Positions 8,005 through 15,983 of a stretch of DNA of 64,000 bases are shown here, one piece after another; the first letter of the stretch is position 1, and each line of letters begins with the position of its first letter. The translations under genes were made by a program, and so were the position numbers. Source of the DNA: Zhengella sp020637775 (GTDB lineage Bacteria; Pseudomonadota; Alphaproteobacteria; Rhizobiales; Rhizobiaceae); NCBI RefSeq assembly GCF_041397485.1, contig NZ_JAWKWO010000001.1, positions 1,189,176-1,253,175 on the forward strand. The letters are read 5' to 3'. The notes beneath the pieces were generated by a model. The model saw only the letters and a program-made list of their open reading frames with translations. It was not told where the DNA came from and did no database searches.

Positions 8005-8847
8005 ATGCGTTTCGAGGGAACCGAACATTACGTCGCGGACAAGGATCTGATGATCGCCGTCAACAGCGCCATAGCGCTCGAACGGCCGCTGCTGGTCAAG
8101 GGCGAACCGGGCACCGGCAAGACCGAACTGGCAAAGCAGGTGGCCGCTGCACTCGGCCTCGATCTCATCGAGTGGCACATCAAGTCCACCACCAAGGCGC
8201 AACAGGGCCTCTATGAATATGATGCCGTCAGCCGACTGCGCGACAGCCAGCTTGGCGATGACCGGTTCAACGATATCCGCAACTACATCAAGCGCGGCAA
8301 GCTTTGGGATGCCTTCGAGGCCGACCGCAAGGTCGTGCTTCTGATCGACGAGATCGACAAGGCCGACATCGAGTTTCCCAACGACCTTTTGCAGGAACTC
8401 GACAAGATGGAGTTCCATGTCTACGAGACCGGCGAAACCGTGCGCGCCAGGGTCCGGCCGATCGTCATCATCACATCCAACAACGAGAAGGAACTGCCCG
8501 ACGCCTTCCTGCGCCGCTGCTTCTTCCATTACATCCGCTTCCCCGACGCCGACACGCTGAAGAAGATCGTCGAGGTCCACTATCCGGGCATCAAGCAGCG
8601 CCTCGTTTCCCAGGCGCTCAGCCAGTTCTACGAGATCCGCGATGTGGCGGGCCTGAAAAAGAAGCCGTCCACCTCCGAGGCGCTGGACTGGATCCGGCTT
8701 CTCGTCGCCGATGACGTCGATCCGGAAACCCTGCGCGCCGACCCGAAGAACGCACTGCCGAAACTGCATGGCGCGCTTCTGAAGAACGAGCAGGACGTCC
8801 ATCTTTTCGAACGCATGGCATTCCTGGCCCGCCAGCGCGGCAATTGA
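8005..8847 (+). CDS. MoxR-family AAA+ ATPase
   Basis: A 280-residue AAA+ ATPase of the MoxR/CoxD type. Walker A GEPGTGKT lies at residues 33-40 and Walker B VVLLIDEIDKAD at about 110-121; ITSNNEKELPDAFLRRC carries sensor 1 and the arginine finger region. These ATPases work with a VWA (CoxE-like) protein to mature or insert cofactors into large complexes. The VWA partner is usually next door but here lies at 14736, 5.9 kb away. A DUF2161 gene follows after 28 bases. Confidence 0.93.
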   Translation: MRFEGTEHYVADKDLMIAVNSAIALERPLLVKGEPGTGKTELAKQVAAALGLDLIEWHIKSTTKAQQGLYEYDAVSRLRDSQLGDDRFNDIRNYIKRGKLWDAFEADRKVVLLIDEIDKADIEFPNDLLQELDKMEFHVYETGETVRARVRPIVIITSNNEKELPDAFLRRCFFHYIRFPDADTLKKIVEVHYPGIKQRLVSQALSQFYEIRDVAGLKKKPSTSEALDWIRLLVADDVDPETLRADPKNALPKLHGALLKNEQDVHLFERMAFLARQRGN

Positions 8848-8875
8848 TCCGGCGGCGCGCGAACGGAGCCGCACC

Positions 8876-9568
8876 ATGGCAGCAAGCCGTCCGCGCGAAA
8901 CCGATCTCTACCAGCCCGTCAAGACCCTGCTCGAAGGGCAGGGCTACACGGTCAAGGGTGAGATAGGCGCGGCCGACATCGTCGCCATGCGCGACGGCGA
9001 CGCAGAACCGCTCATCGTGGAACTGAAGGCGGGTTTCTCACTCGCCCTGTTTCACCAGGCCATCGAGCGCCAACGGGTCTCCGATACGGTCTATGTCGCC
9101 GTGCCGCGCGGCAAGGGCGCTGGCTTCCACAGGGCCCTGAAGGCGAACATGACCCTGTGCCGGCGGCTCGGCCTCGGCCTGATCACGGTACGCCTTTCCG
9201 ACGGTTTCGCGGAGGTCCGTCTTGATCCCGCGCCATACAAGCCGCGTAAGTCCAAGCCGCGCAAGGGCCGCCTGCTGCGCGAATTCAGCCGCCTCGTCGG
9301 CGATCCGAACACCGGCGGGTCGACCCGCCGCTCCATCACCACCGCCTATCGCCAGGATGCGACGGCCTGCCTGGCGCACCTGTCGGCAAACGGCCCCAGC
9401 AAGGCCGCGCTCGTGGCCCGTGCGACCGGGGTGGAAACTGCCAGGCGCATCATGGCCGACAACCATTACGGCTGGTTCGAGCGGGTATCACCCGGCATCT
9501 ACGCCCTCAGTCCAAAGGGGCAGGACGTGGCACGCCAACAGCCGATCACGCCGCCTGCATCCGCCTGA
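8876..9568 (+). CDS. DUF2161 protein, PD-(D/E)XK-like fold
   Basis: A 230-residue DUF2161 protein. The N-terminal part shows a nuclease-fold core: GAADIVAM (D34) and LIVELKAGF (E49, K51), with Q61 in the following helix. A basic linker (KPRKSKPRKGR) leads to a C-terminal winged-helix-like part. The biochemical activity of the family is unknown; DNA cleavage or phosphodiester binding is inferred from the fold only. Its last 23 bases overlap the end of the convergent desaturase gene. Confidence 0.85.
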   Translation: MAASRPRETDLYQPVKTLLEGQGYTVKGEIGAADIVAMRDGDAEPLIVELKAGFSLALFHQAIERQRVSDTVYVAVPRGKGAGFHRALKANMTLCRRLGLGLITVRLSDGFAEVRLDPAPYKPRKSKPRKGRLLREFSRLVGDPNTGGSTRRSITTAYRQDATACLAHLSANGPSKAALVARATGVETARRIMADNHYGWFERVSPGIYALSPKGQDVARQQPITPPASA

Positions 9569-10547
9569 AATCGGAAAAGCTGACAAGCCGCTTGGAGGCT
9601 TCGTCCCACAACGTGAGGCGGACGCATTTCAGGCTTTGCCAGAAGGTCAGCCGACCCTTTTCGCGGAATTCCGGATAGGCTTCCAGCACGTCCGGCAAGC
9701 GCCAGAACGGCACGCGGGCGGCAAGGTGATGCACGTGATGGATGCCGATATAGCCTGTCGCCCACATCAGCGGCCGTGGCAGGTCATAAAAGGAAGAGCC
9801 TTCCAGCGCCGCCGTTTCGCGCTGCCATTCCGGTGCCCGCGCCCAGAAGGTCGGATCGAACTGGTGCTGGATATAGAACAGCCAGACACCGGCGATTGCC
9901 CCCATGAGCACGACCGGAAGATGCACCGCCAGCATCACCTGCCAGCCGAACGCATACCAGAGGCCGCCATGCACGACAGCGATGCCGATATTCGTTCCCA
10001 GGGCAGAAAGCCATGCTTCGCGCCTGTCCGTGAAACCGGAAGGCCAGCGCTGTTGCAGCAGGAAGACATAGGCCGGGCCGATGGCGAACAGGACAAGCGG
10101 ATTGCGATAGGCGCGATAGGCAAGCCGTCCCCACACCCCGCGTGCGCGGTATTCGTCCGTCGTCAGCGTGTTGATGTCGCCAATGCCACGCCGGTCGAGA
10201 TTGCCGGACCCGGCATGGTGCAGGTTGTGGCTGTGGCGCCAGTAGCCATAGGGCGTGAAGGTCAGCACGCCGAGCAGCCGGCCGACCCGGTCGTTGAGCG
10301 TTGGCGTGGAAAACAGCGAACCATGCCCGCAATCGTGCTGGATGATGAACAGGCGCACCAGCATGAGGGCGGCCGGCGGCAGCAGGACGAGCGAAACCGC
10401 CCAGTAGCCGGCATCGAAAAGCCATGCGGCGGCAAGCCACAAGCATGCGAACAGTCCGGTCGTCACCGCCAGCTCGCGAAACCCGCGCCGATCATCGGCT
10501 TTTGCGAAAGGCCGCAGACGGCCACTCCAGCGCTGTGTATCCTGCAT
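9546..10547 (-). CDS. Membrane fatty acid desaturase
   Basis: A 333-residue integral membrane di-iron desaturase. The three histidine boxes are HDCGH (71-75), HSHNLHH (105-111) and HHVHH (270-274), between hydrophobic segments. It should insert a double bond into lipid acyl chains at the inner membrane using oxygen; regiospecificity cannot be read. The start at 10547 has GGGAGG five bases upstream; the open frame runs 77 codons further but has no homology and overlaps the SAM-II region. It converges on and overlaps the DUF2161 gene by 23 bases. Confidence 0.92.
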   Translation of the reverse strand: MQDTQRWSGRLRPFAKADDRRGFRELAVTTGLFACLWLAAAWLFDAGYWAVSLVLLPPAALMLVRLFIIQHDCGHGSLFSTPTLNDRVGRLLGVLTFTPYGYWRHSHNLHHAGSGNLDRRGIGDINTLTTDEYRARGVWGRLAYRAYRNPLVLFAIGPAYVFLLQQRWPSGFTDRREAWLSALGTNIGIAVVHGGLWYAFGWQVMLAVHLPVVLMGAIAGVWLFYIQHQFDPTFWARAPEWQRETAALEGSSFYDLPRPLMWATGYIGIHHVHHLAARVPFWRLPDVLEAYPEFREKGRLTFWQSLKCVRLTLWDEASKRLVSFSDFRRMQAA

Positions 10548-10694
10548 TTTCCTCCCATCCGCCCGCACGGCATTCGTTCTTGGTGTTTTGCAAGCAGCCC
10601 GGTATACGTTTCTGCCGGCAAAAGCGAGGCCGACTGTTGTCGCATTCGAGGCAAAGGCTGCGGCAGATTGACCACGGAACCGGGAAAGCATAGG

Positions 10695-10756
10695 TTCTCG
10701 CCCGTGGTGATTTGGCCGGCCGGCTTGCAGCCACGTTAAACAACTCGCTAAAAGGG
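10695..10756 (+). promoter_or_regulatory. SAM-II riboswitch
   Basis: The sequence shows the alphaproteobacterial SAM-II layout: CGTGG (10703-10707) followed by TGATTTG, a pyrimidine/purine-rich loop, TTGCAG, CCACG (10731-10735) closing the stem, TTAAA, and GCTAAAAGG at the 3' end for the pseudoknot. It lies about 75 bases before metA. When S-adenosylmethionine binds, the pseudoknot forms and expression of methionine genes falls. Confidence 0.95.
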
Positions 10757-10831
10757 CCGCGGACAGCAGGAGCGCCACGGAACCGGCAGCGAGATCGTCG
10801 CGGGCCGGCCTGCAATTCTGGAGTCCGACAC

Positions 10832-11764
10832 ATGCCGATCCGCATTCCCGATGCCCTTCCCGCCCGCGATGTCCTTGTGCGCGAGGGCGTGTCCGTCATG
10901 AACGAATCCTCTGCCATACGCCAGGATATTCGTCCGCTTCAGATCGCCCTCCTGAACCTCATGCCCAACAAGATCCGCACCGAGACGCAGATTGCGCGTC
11001 TGGTCGGCGCAACACCGTTGCAGATCGAGTTCTCGCTCGTGCGCGTCAGCGGCCACACGCCCAAGAACACGCCGGCCGACCACCTCATTTCCTTTTACCA
11101 GACCTGGGAAGAGGTCCGTCACCGCAAGTTCGACGGCTTCATCATCACCGGCGCGCCCATCGAGCTGCTGCCCTTCGAGGAGGTGGCCTACTGGGACGAG
11201 ATGGAAGCCATCTTCGACTGGACGGTGACCAACGTGCACTCCACCTTCAACATCTGCTGGGGCGCCATGGCCGCCATCTGGCATTTCCACAAGGTACCAA
11301 AATACGCCCTGGAAAAGAAGGCCTTCGGTGTCTACCGGCACCGGAACCTCAATCCTGTCTCGCCTTATCTTGCTGGTTTTTCGGATGATTTCCAGATTCC
11401 TGTCTCACGCTGGACAGAGGTGCGCAAGGCCGATCTGGAAGGCAAGCGCGGGCTGGAACTGCTCATGGACAGCGGCGAGACCGGACCCTGCCTGATATCG
11501 GAGAAGGCCGGCAACCGTCTCTACATCTTCAACCATATCGAATATGATTCGACCTCGCTGAAGGAGGAATACGAGCGCGATGTCTCCGCTCATGTGCCGA
11601 TTGCCGTGCCGCACAACTATTTCCCGGACGACAATCCGCTCAACCAGCCGCTGAACCGATGGCGCTCCCATGCCCATCTCCTGTTCGGCAACTGGATCAA
11701 CCAGGTCTACCAGACGACGCCGTTCGACATGGATGACATCGGCCGCGACCGCAAATGGTTGTGA
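10832..11764 (+). CDS. metAA: Homoserine O-acetyltransferase (MetA fold)
   Basis: A 310-residue MetA-family acyltransferase, the first step from homoserine to methionine. The catalytic Cys142 (FNICWG), His235 and Glu237 (FNHIEYD) are in place. Residue 111, in GAPIELL, is Glu. In the E. coli succinyltransferase this position is Gly; Glu there is the published mark of acetyl-CoA use. I therefore predict acetylation rather than succinylation. The start MPIRIPDALPA fits the family. Control by the SAM-II riboswitch upstream is expected. Confidence 0.95.
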   Translation: MPIRIPDALPARDVLVREGVSVMNESSAIRQDIRPLQIALLNLMPNKIRTETQIARLVGATPLQIEFSLVRVSGHTPKNTPADHLISFYQTWEEVRHRKFDGFIITGAPIELLPFEEVAYWDEMEAIFDWTVTNVHSTFNICWGAMAAIWHFHKVPKYALEKKAFGVYRHRNLNPVSPYLAGFSDDFQIPVSRWTEVRKADLEGKRGLELLMDSGETGPCLISEKAGNRLYIFNHIEYDSTSLKEEYERDVSAHVPIAVPHNYFPDDNPLNQPLNRWRSHAHLLFGNWINQVYQTTPFDMDDIGRDRKWL

Positions 11765-11868
11765 GGATGTGGCGGCAGAAAGCCACGGCATTGACATGCC
11801 GGACGTTTGACCTGCCGGGCTGACGTCGCTGGCCTGCCGTGCCTCACGCATTGGCGCCCTTGGTTCGC

Positions 11869-11900
11869 GCCGGGAAATCCGTGCGATTTCCCGGCTTTTT
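11869..11900 (+). terminator. Rho-independent terminator of metA
   Basis: Perfect 11-bp stem GCCGGGAAATC (11869-11879) and GATTTCCCGGC (11885-11895), 5-base loop, then TTTTT. Confidence 0.93.
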
Positions 11901-11932
11901 CCTCTCCTCTCCACCTCTGCAAAGGGCGCGCG

Positions 11933-11957
11933 TTAACGATTTGTTAACCATGGTTAA
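11933..11957. promoter_or_regulatory. CtrA-type box upstream of minC
   Basis: TTAA at 11933-11936 and TTAA at 11944-11947 are 7 bases apart, the CtrA full-site spacing; the wider match is TTAAC-N6-TTAAC. A third TTAA at 11954-11957 follows after 6 bases. minCDE is reported as a CtrA target in Sinorhizobium. The site ends 31 bases before the chosen minC start. Confidence 0.7.
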
Positions 11958-11988
11958 CTTATCTGCTGATAAGAGATTCTTTACCTGG

Positions 11989-12693
11989 ATGAACAGAGTG
12001 TTAACCGGCACGACCCAAGCCATCCGCCTGAAGGGACGCTCGTTCCTCGCCATCGTCCTGAGCCCGGAACTGCCGCTCGACGACTGGTTCGAGCGATTCG
12101 ATGCGCTGGCCTCCCGCTCGGCCGGCTATTTCCTCAAACGCCCCGTCATGCTGGACGTCACCGGCATGGACATCGACCGCGAAACCCTGCGCGATCTGGT
12201 GGACAGGCTCGCGGGTCGCTCGATTCGCATCATGGGCATCGAGGGCGCCGGCGAAACCGATCTCGGCCCCGACCTGCCGCCCGCCATGAGTGGCGGCCTG
12301 CCGGCCTCCGGGATCGAGGGAAACGAAGCCACCGACATGCCCGTGCAGCTTGGCGCGAGCGTCCCGGCACCCTGCCTCATGGTGACCGAACCGGTGCGCT
12401 CCGGCCAGACGCTTGTCAGCGAAGGCGACATCACCATCGTCGGCTCCGTGGCGTCGGGCGCCGAAGTCATTGCCGGCGGCTCGGTGCATGTCTACGGCAC
12501 GCTGCGCGGCCGCGTCATGGCGGGTTCCGCCGGAAACGAGGCAGCACGGATCTTCTGCCGCAGGCTGGAAGCCGAACTCGTCGCCATCGCCGGATATTAC
12601 CAGACGTCGGAAGACCTGGACCCCGGCCTGCATGGCCGCTCGGTTCAGCTTTGGCTCGAAGGCGAAAGCATATTGGCGCAAGGATTCAACTGA
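11989..12693 (+). CDS. minC: Septum site-determining protein MinC
   Basis: A 234-residue cell-division inhibitor: N-terminal domain (about 1-100) with IRLKGRSFLAIVLSPELP, and the C-terminal beta-helix domain with VRSGQTLVSEGDITIVGSV and AGGSVHVYGTLRGRVMAG, which binds MinD and FtsZ. It blocks Z-ring assembly away from midcell. I chose the ATG giving MNRVLTGTTQ. An ATG at 11950 would lie inside the CtrA box, and earlier starts lie across the metA terminator. It leads the minCDE operon, 29 bases before minD. Confidence 0.93.
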   Translation: MNRVLTGTTQAIRLKGRSFLAIVLSPELPLDDWFERFDALASRSAGYFLKRPVMLDVTGMDIDRETLRDLVDRLAGRSIRIMGIEGAGETDLGPDLPPAMSGGLPASGIEGNEATDMPVQLGASVPAPCLMVTEPVRSGQTLVSEGDITIVGSVASGAEVIAGGSVHVYGTLRGRVMAGSAGNEAARIFCRRLEAELVAIAGYYQTSEDLDPGLHGRSVQLWLEGESILAQGFN

Positions 12694-12722
12694 CCCCGAG
12701 GGGTGCGGAGAGGGAGAACGGC

Positions 12723-13538
12723 ATGGGCAAGGTGATCGTGGTCACATCCGGCAAGGGCGGGGTGGGCAAGACGACGTCGACGGCGGCGATCGGTGCGGCG
12801 CTGGCGCAGAACGGCGACAAGGTCGTCGTGGTCGATTTCGATGTCGGCCTGCGCAATCTCGATCTGGTCATGGGCGCGGAAAGGCGCGTCGTCTACGACC
12901 TGATCAATGTGATCCAGGGTGAGGCGAAACTGGCCCAGGCGCTGATCCGCGACAAGCGCCTCCAGACGCTCTACCTGCTTCCCGCCTCCCAGACCCGCGA
13001 CAAGGACAAGCTGACGGCAGAGGGGGTCGAAAAGGTCATCGCGGCGCTCAAGAGCGCGTTCGACTGGGTCATCTGCGACAGCCCGGCCGGGATCGAGCGC
13101 GGAGCGACGCTGGCCATGCGTCACGCGGACGCGGCCATTGTCGTCACCAATCCGGAAGTCTCCTCGGTGCGCGATTCCGACCGCATCATCGGCCTCCTCG
13201 ATTCCAAGACGGCCAGGGCCGAGGCGGGCGACCGCGTGGAAAAGCACCTCCTGCTTAACCGCTATGATCCGAACCGGGCAGCCAGCGGCGACATGCTCAA
13301 TGTCGACGATGTCCTGGAAATCCTCTCGATACCGCTGCTGGGTGTCATCCCGGAAAGCCCGAACATCCTGCGCGCCTCCAATATCGGCTCGCCCGTCACC
13401 CTGTGCGACAGCGCCAGCGCCACCGCCCAGGCCTATTTCAACGCGGCACGGCGGCTCGCCGGCGAAGCGATTCCGGTCACCATTCCGGGCGAGAGGCGCA
13501 GTTTCCTCGACAAGATCTTCGGAAGGAAGGCTGCATGA
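12723..13538 (+). CDS. minD: Septum site-determining ATPase MinD
   Basis: A 271-residue ParA/MinD ATPase. The deviant Walker A SGKGGVGKTTS (K11, K16) opens the protein, VVVDFDVGLRNLDL follows, and a C-terminal amphipathic helix (RSFLDKIFGRKAA) is the membrane anchor. It recruits MinC to the membrane and is driven by MinE. A GGAGAGGGAGAA ribosome site precedes the ATG. Its stop overlaps the minE start (ATGA). Confidence 0.97.
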   Translation: MGKVIVVTSGKGGVGKTTSTAAIGAALAQNGDKVVVVDFDVGLRNLDLVMGAERRVVYDLINVIQGEAKLAQALIRDKRLQTLYLLPASQTRDKDKLTAEGVEKVIAALKSAFDWVICDSPAGIERGATLAMRHADAAIVVTNPEVSSVRDSDRIIGLLDSKTARAEAGDRVEKHLLLNRYDPNRAASGDMLNVDDVLEILSIPLLGVIPESPNILRASNIGSPVTLCDSASATAQAYFNAARRLAGEAIPVTIPGERRSFLDKIFGRKAA

Positions 13539-13795
13539 AAATCCTGAGCTTTTTCCGGAAGCGGGCGTCCGCCTCGGCGGCGCGGGAACGGCTTCAGATT
13601 CTTCTTGCCCATGAACGGGCTTCGGTTGGCGGTTTCGATCTGGTGGCAGTCCTGCGCGAGGAAATCCTCGCCGTCATCGCCAGGCATGTTCAGGTCGACA
13701 GCCGCCATGTGCGCGTCAAGATGGAGCGCGGCATGCCGGTCTCGACCTTGGAAGTGGATGTCGAGATCCCCTTCGACCGTGCGCGGGCGGCCTGA
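13535..13795 (+). CDS. minE: Cell division topological factor MinE
   Basis: An 86-residue MinE of normal length. The N-terminal MKILSFFRKR is the membrane-targeting helix, ARERLQILLAHER the MinD-contact helix, and the C-terminal half the dimerisation domain. It stimulates the MinD ATPase and makes the Min system oscillate. It is coupled to minD by a 4-base overlap. Confidence 0.97.
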   Translation: MKILSFFRKRASASAARERLQILLAHERASVGGFDLVAVLREEILAVIARHVQVDSRHVRVKMERGMPVSTLEVDVEIPFDRARAA

Positions 13796-13843
13796 ACGCC
13801 GCCGCGTCGCAATCATGCGCCCCGGGCGGAGGCGCGCATGGAA

Positions 13844-13879
13844 AAGCCCCGGACATCACCCTGTCCGGGGCTTGTTTTC
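13844..13879. terminator. Terminator between minE and the toxin-antitoxin operon
   Basis: Perfect 12-bp stem AAGCCCCGGACA (13844-13855) and TGTCCGGGGCTT (13862-13873), 6-base loop, T-rich on the plus side and with AAAA on the other. It can end minCDE and the convergent antitoxin transcript. Confidence 0.92.
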
Positions 13880-13909
13880 TTGATGGTCCGGGCTTGCAGG
13901 CCCCTCCCG

Positions 13910-14233
13910 TCAATTCACCCCTTCGAGATCCAGCACCAGTTCCGGGCGCTTCTCGATCAGCGACAGCAGCTTGCGCGCCGGCCCTGTAGGGTATCGCCGT
14001 CCCTGCTCCCAATTGCGCAAGGTGGTGACGGGAATGCCCAGCTTGGTGGCAAAGCCTTCCTGCGTCAGCTTCAGCTTCTTGCGCAGCTTGGCCACATCGG
14101 GAACCTCGATTTCGAACGTGTGAACGGTGACCTTCGAATCGTCGCCATTGAACCACATGTAGGCCTGCTCCAGCGACTCCGCGAGATCGGCCGCCGCCTG
14201 TTCCGGTGTCTTTTTCGCCTTCATCCGCGCCAT
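13910..14233 (-). CDS. HigA-like antitoxin, XRE helix-turn-helix
   Basis: A 107-residue protein with an XRE-type helix-turn-helix at about residues 50-85: VAKLRKKLKLTQEGFATKLG then TTLRNWEQGRR. Such second genes of a toxin-antitoxin pair neutralise the toxin and repress their own promoter. It starts 3 bases after the stop of the toxin-like gene. The order toxin-antitoxin is the higBA arrangement. The repeated 20-base boxes upstream of the operon are the likely binding sites. Confidence 0.82.
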   Translation of the reverse strand: MARMKAKKTPEQAAADLAESLEQAYMWFNGDDSKVTVHTFEIEVPDVAKLRKKLKLTQEGFATKLGIPVTTLRNWEQGRRYPTGPARKLLSLIEKRPELVLDLEGVN

Positions 14234-14236
14234 CGC

Positions 14237-14557
14237 CTATACTCCAAACAGCCTTTTCAACTTGCCGATCCGGTCGACCCAGAGCCAGAACCGGTCCGAC
14301 AGCCCCGTTTCCGGTGCCGATGCCGGGCGTAGTTCCACGAGGATCAGACGGGAAAGATCATCCGTCAGCACATAACTGAACACGAACCCTGCCGAATGCC
14401 ACTCCCATAGCCGCGATTGACCGTTCTTCTGGAAACCGATGACGGGATCTGAACGCAACTGTTCCAGCTTGCGCGCCTTCACCGCATCATCCAGCCCGTA
14501 CATCACGCAATCGAGCTTGAACCGTTCGGTCTCCGCGATCTCGATCCTCAGTGTCAT
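14237..14557 (-). CDS. Toxin-like partner of the HigA-type antitoxin
   Basis: A 106-residue protein from the ATG giving MTLRIEIAETERFK. The strand-rich C-terminal half (FVFSYVLTDDLSRLILVELRPAS) recalls RelE/HigB-type mRNA interferases, but the N-terminal half is not typical and I see no decisive active site. The toxin label rests mainly on the operon with an XRE antitoxin and on operator repeats. Two ATGs lie further upstream, but they overlap the predicted -10 box, so the message would start almost at the chosen codon. Confidence 0.65.
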   Translation of the reverse strand: MTLRIEIAETERFKLDCVMYGLDDAVKARKLEQLRSDPVIGFQKNGQSRLWEWHSAGFVFSYVLTDDLSRLILVELRPASAPETGLSDRFWLWVDRIGKLKRLFGV

Positions 14558-14567
14558 GACCGTGTCC

Positions 14568-14626
14568 ATTATATACGCCATTGGCGCAGGAAATTCAACG
14601 GCATTCTACGCCATTGACGCAGGAAA
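14568..14626 (-). promoter_or_regulatory. Promoter and operator repeats of the toxin-antitoxin operon
   Basis: On the minus strand, TTGAAT (14598-14593) and TATAAT (14573-14568) are -35 and -10 boxes with 19 bases between; an overlapping TATATA gives 17. Two direct copies of a 20-base box, TTTCCTGCGYCAATGGCGTA, lie at 14626-14607 and 14593-14574, 33 bases apart, one upstream of -35 and one between the boxes. This is a fitting place for antitoxin autorepression. The -10 is about 11 bases from the start codon, so the mRNA is nearly leaderless. Confidence 0.75.
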
Positions 14627-14735
14627 CGCACCCTCTCAAGCTTGAAGCCGAGGTTGCTCTCAAACAGGTCTTCAACCAGATAATACATCACGAAACGGGC
14701 TGACAAGGCGTTTCGCGCGCACTATTCTCATCGCC

Positions 14736-15926
14736 ATGTTCATACCCTTCTTTCTGGAACTCAAGGCCGCCAAGATCCCTGTTTCCCTGCGCGAGTATCT
14801 CTCGCTGCTGGAGGGCATGGAGGCCGATCTCGTCACCTATGACGTGGAAGGCTTCTACTACCTCGCCCGCGCCGCGCTGGTGAAGGACGAGCGCTTCATC
14901 GACCGCTTCGACCAGGTCTTCTCGCATGCCTTCAAGGGTGTCGAAGCCGTCTCGGGCGAAGGCGCTGTCGATGTCATGAACCTGCCGGAGGAATGGCTGC
15001 GCCGGCTGGCGGAGAAACACCTGAGCGACGAGGAAAAGAAGCTGGTCGAAAGCCTGGGCGGCTTCGACAAGCTGATGGAAACGCTGAAACAGCGTCTTGA
15101 GGAACAGAAGGGCCGCCATCAGGGCGGGTCCAAATGGATCGGCACCGCCGGAACCTCGCCCTTCGGTGCCTACGGCTACAACCCGGAGGGTGTGCGCATC
15201 GGCCAGCATGAGAGCCGGCACCGCCGCGCCGTGAAGGTCTGGGACAAGCGCGAGTTCCGCAATTTTGACGACAGCGTCGAGATCGGCACGCGGAACATCA
15301 AGGTGGCACTGAAGCGCCTGCGCCGCTGGGTGCGCCAGGGCGCGGAGGAGGAATTCGACCTGCCCGGCACCATCCGCGCCACCGCGGAGCATGGCTATCT
15401 GGACCCGCAGACGCGCCCGGAACGGCGCAGTGCGGTCAAGCTGCTGATGTTCTTCGATGTCGGCGGCTCGATGGACGACCATATCCGCGTCGTCGAGGAG
15501 CTGTTTTCAGCCGCCCGCGCCGAATTCAAGCACATGGACTATTTCTATTTCCACAATTGCCTCTACGAGGGTCTGTGGAAGGACAACCGCCGGCGCCATT
15601 CCGAGGTCATGCCCACCTTTGACGTGCTGCACAAATACGGGCCGGACTACAAGGTGATCTTCGTCGGCGACGCCTCCATGAGTCCCTACGAGATTGCCTA
15701 TGCCGGCGGCTCGGTGGAGCACTGGAATGCCGAGCCGGGCGCGGTCTGGCTTCAGCGCGCGCTGGCGCAATGGCCCAACGCCGCCTGGATCAACCCGGTG
15801 CGCAAGGCCCATTGGGACTACACGCATTCCATCCGCATGATCCGCGACATCTTCGCCGACCGCATGTACCCGCTCACCCTGAAAGGGCTTGAAGAGGCGA
15901 CGCGGGAACTGAGCTGCAAGCATTGA
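14736..15926 (+). CDS. CoxE-like VWA protein
   Basis: A 396-residue protein of the CoxE/DUF58-like VWA group. A helical N-terminal region leads to a VWA-like domain from about residue 230, with LLMFFDVGGSMDDHIRVVEE as a degenerate metal site (DVGGSM instead of DxSxS). It should act with a MoxR ATPase in assembling or activating an enzyme. The MoxR gene is at 8005, not adjacent as in many relatives. A promoter-sized gap separates it from the toxin operon. Confidence 0.9.
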   Translation: MFIPFFLELKAAKIPVSLREYLSLLEGMEADLVTYDVEGFYYLARAALVKDERFIDRFDQVFSHAFKGVEAVSGEGAVDVMNLPEEWLRRLAEKHLSDEEKKLVESLGGFDKLMETLKQRLEEQKGRHQGGSKWIGTAGTSPFGAYGYNPEGVRIGQHESRHRRAVKVWDKREFRNFDDSVEIGTRNIKVALKRLRRWVRQGAEEEFDLPGTIRATAEHGYLDPQTRPERRSAVKLLMFFDVGGSMDDHIRVVEELFSAARAEFKHMDYFYFHNCLYEGLWKDNRRRHSEVMPTFDVLHKYGPDYKVIFVGDASMSPYEIAYAGGSVEHWNAEPGAVWLQRALAQWPNAAWINPVRKAHWDYTHSIRMIRDIFADRMYPLTLKGLEEATRELSCKH

Positions 15927-15983
15927 ACCGGTGCAGGGCCGGCCGGCGCAGGTTGCACCCGCCGCCTGTTGATGGCACCTGGC

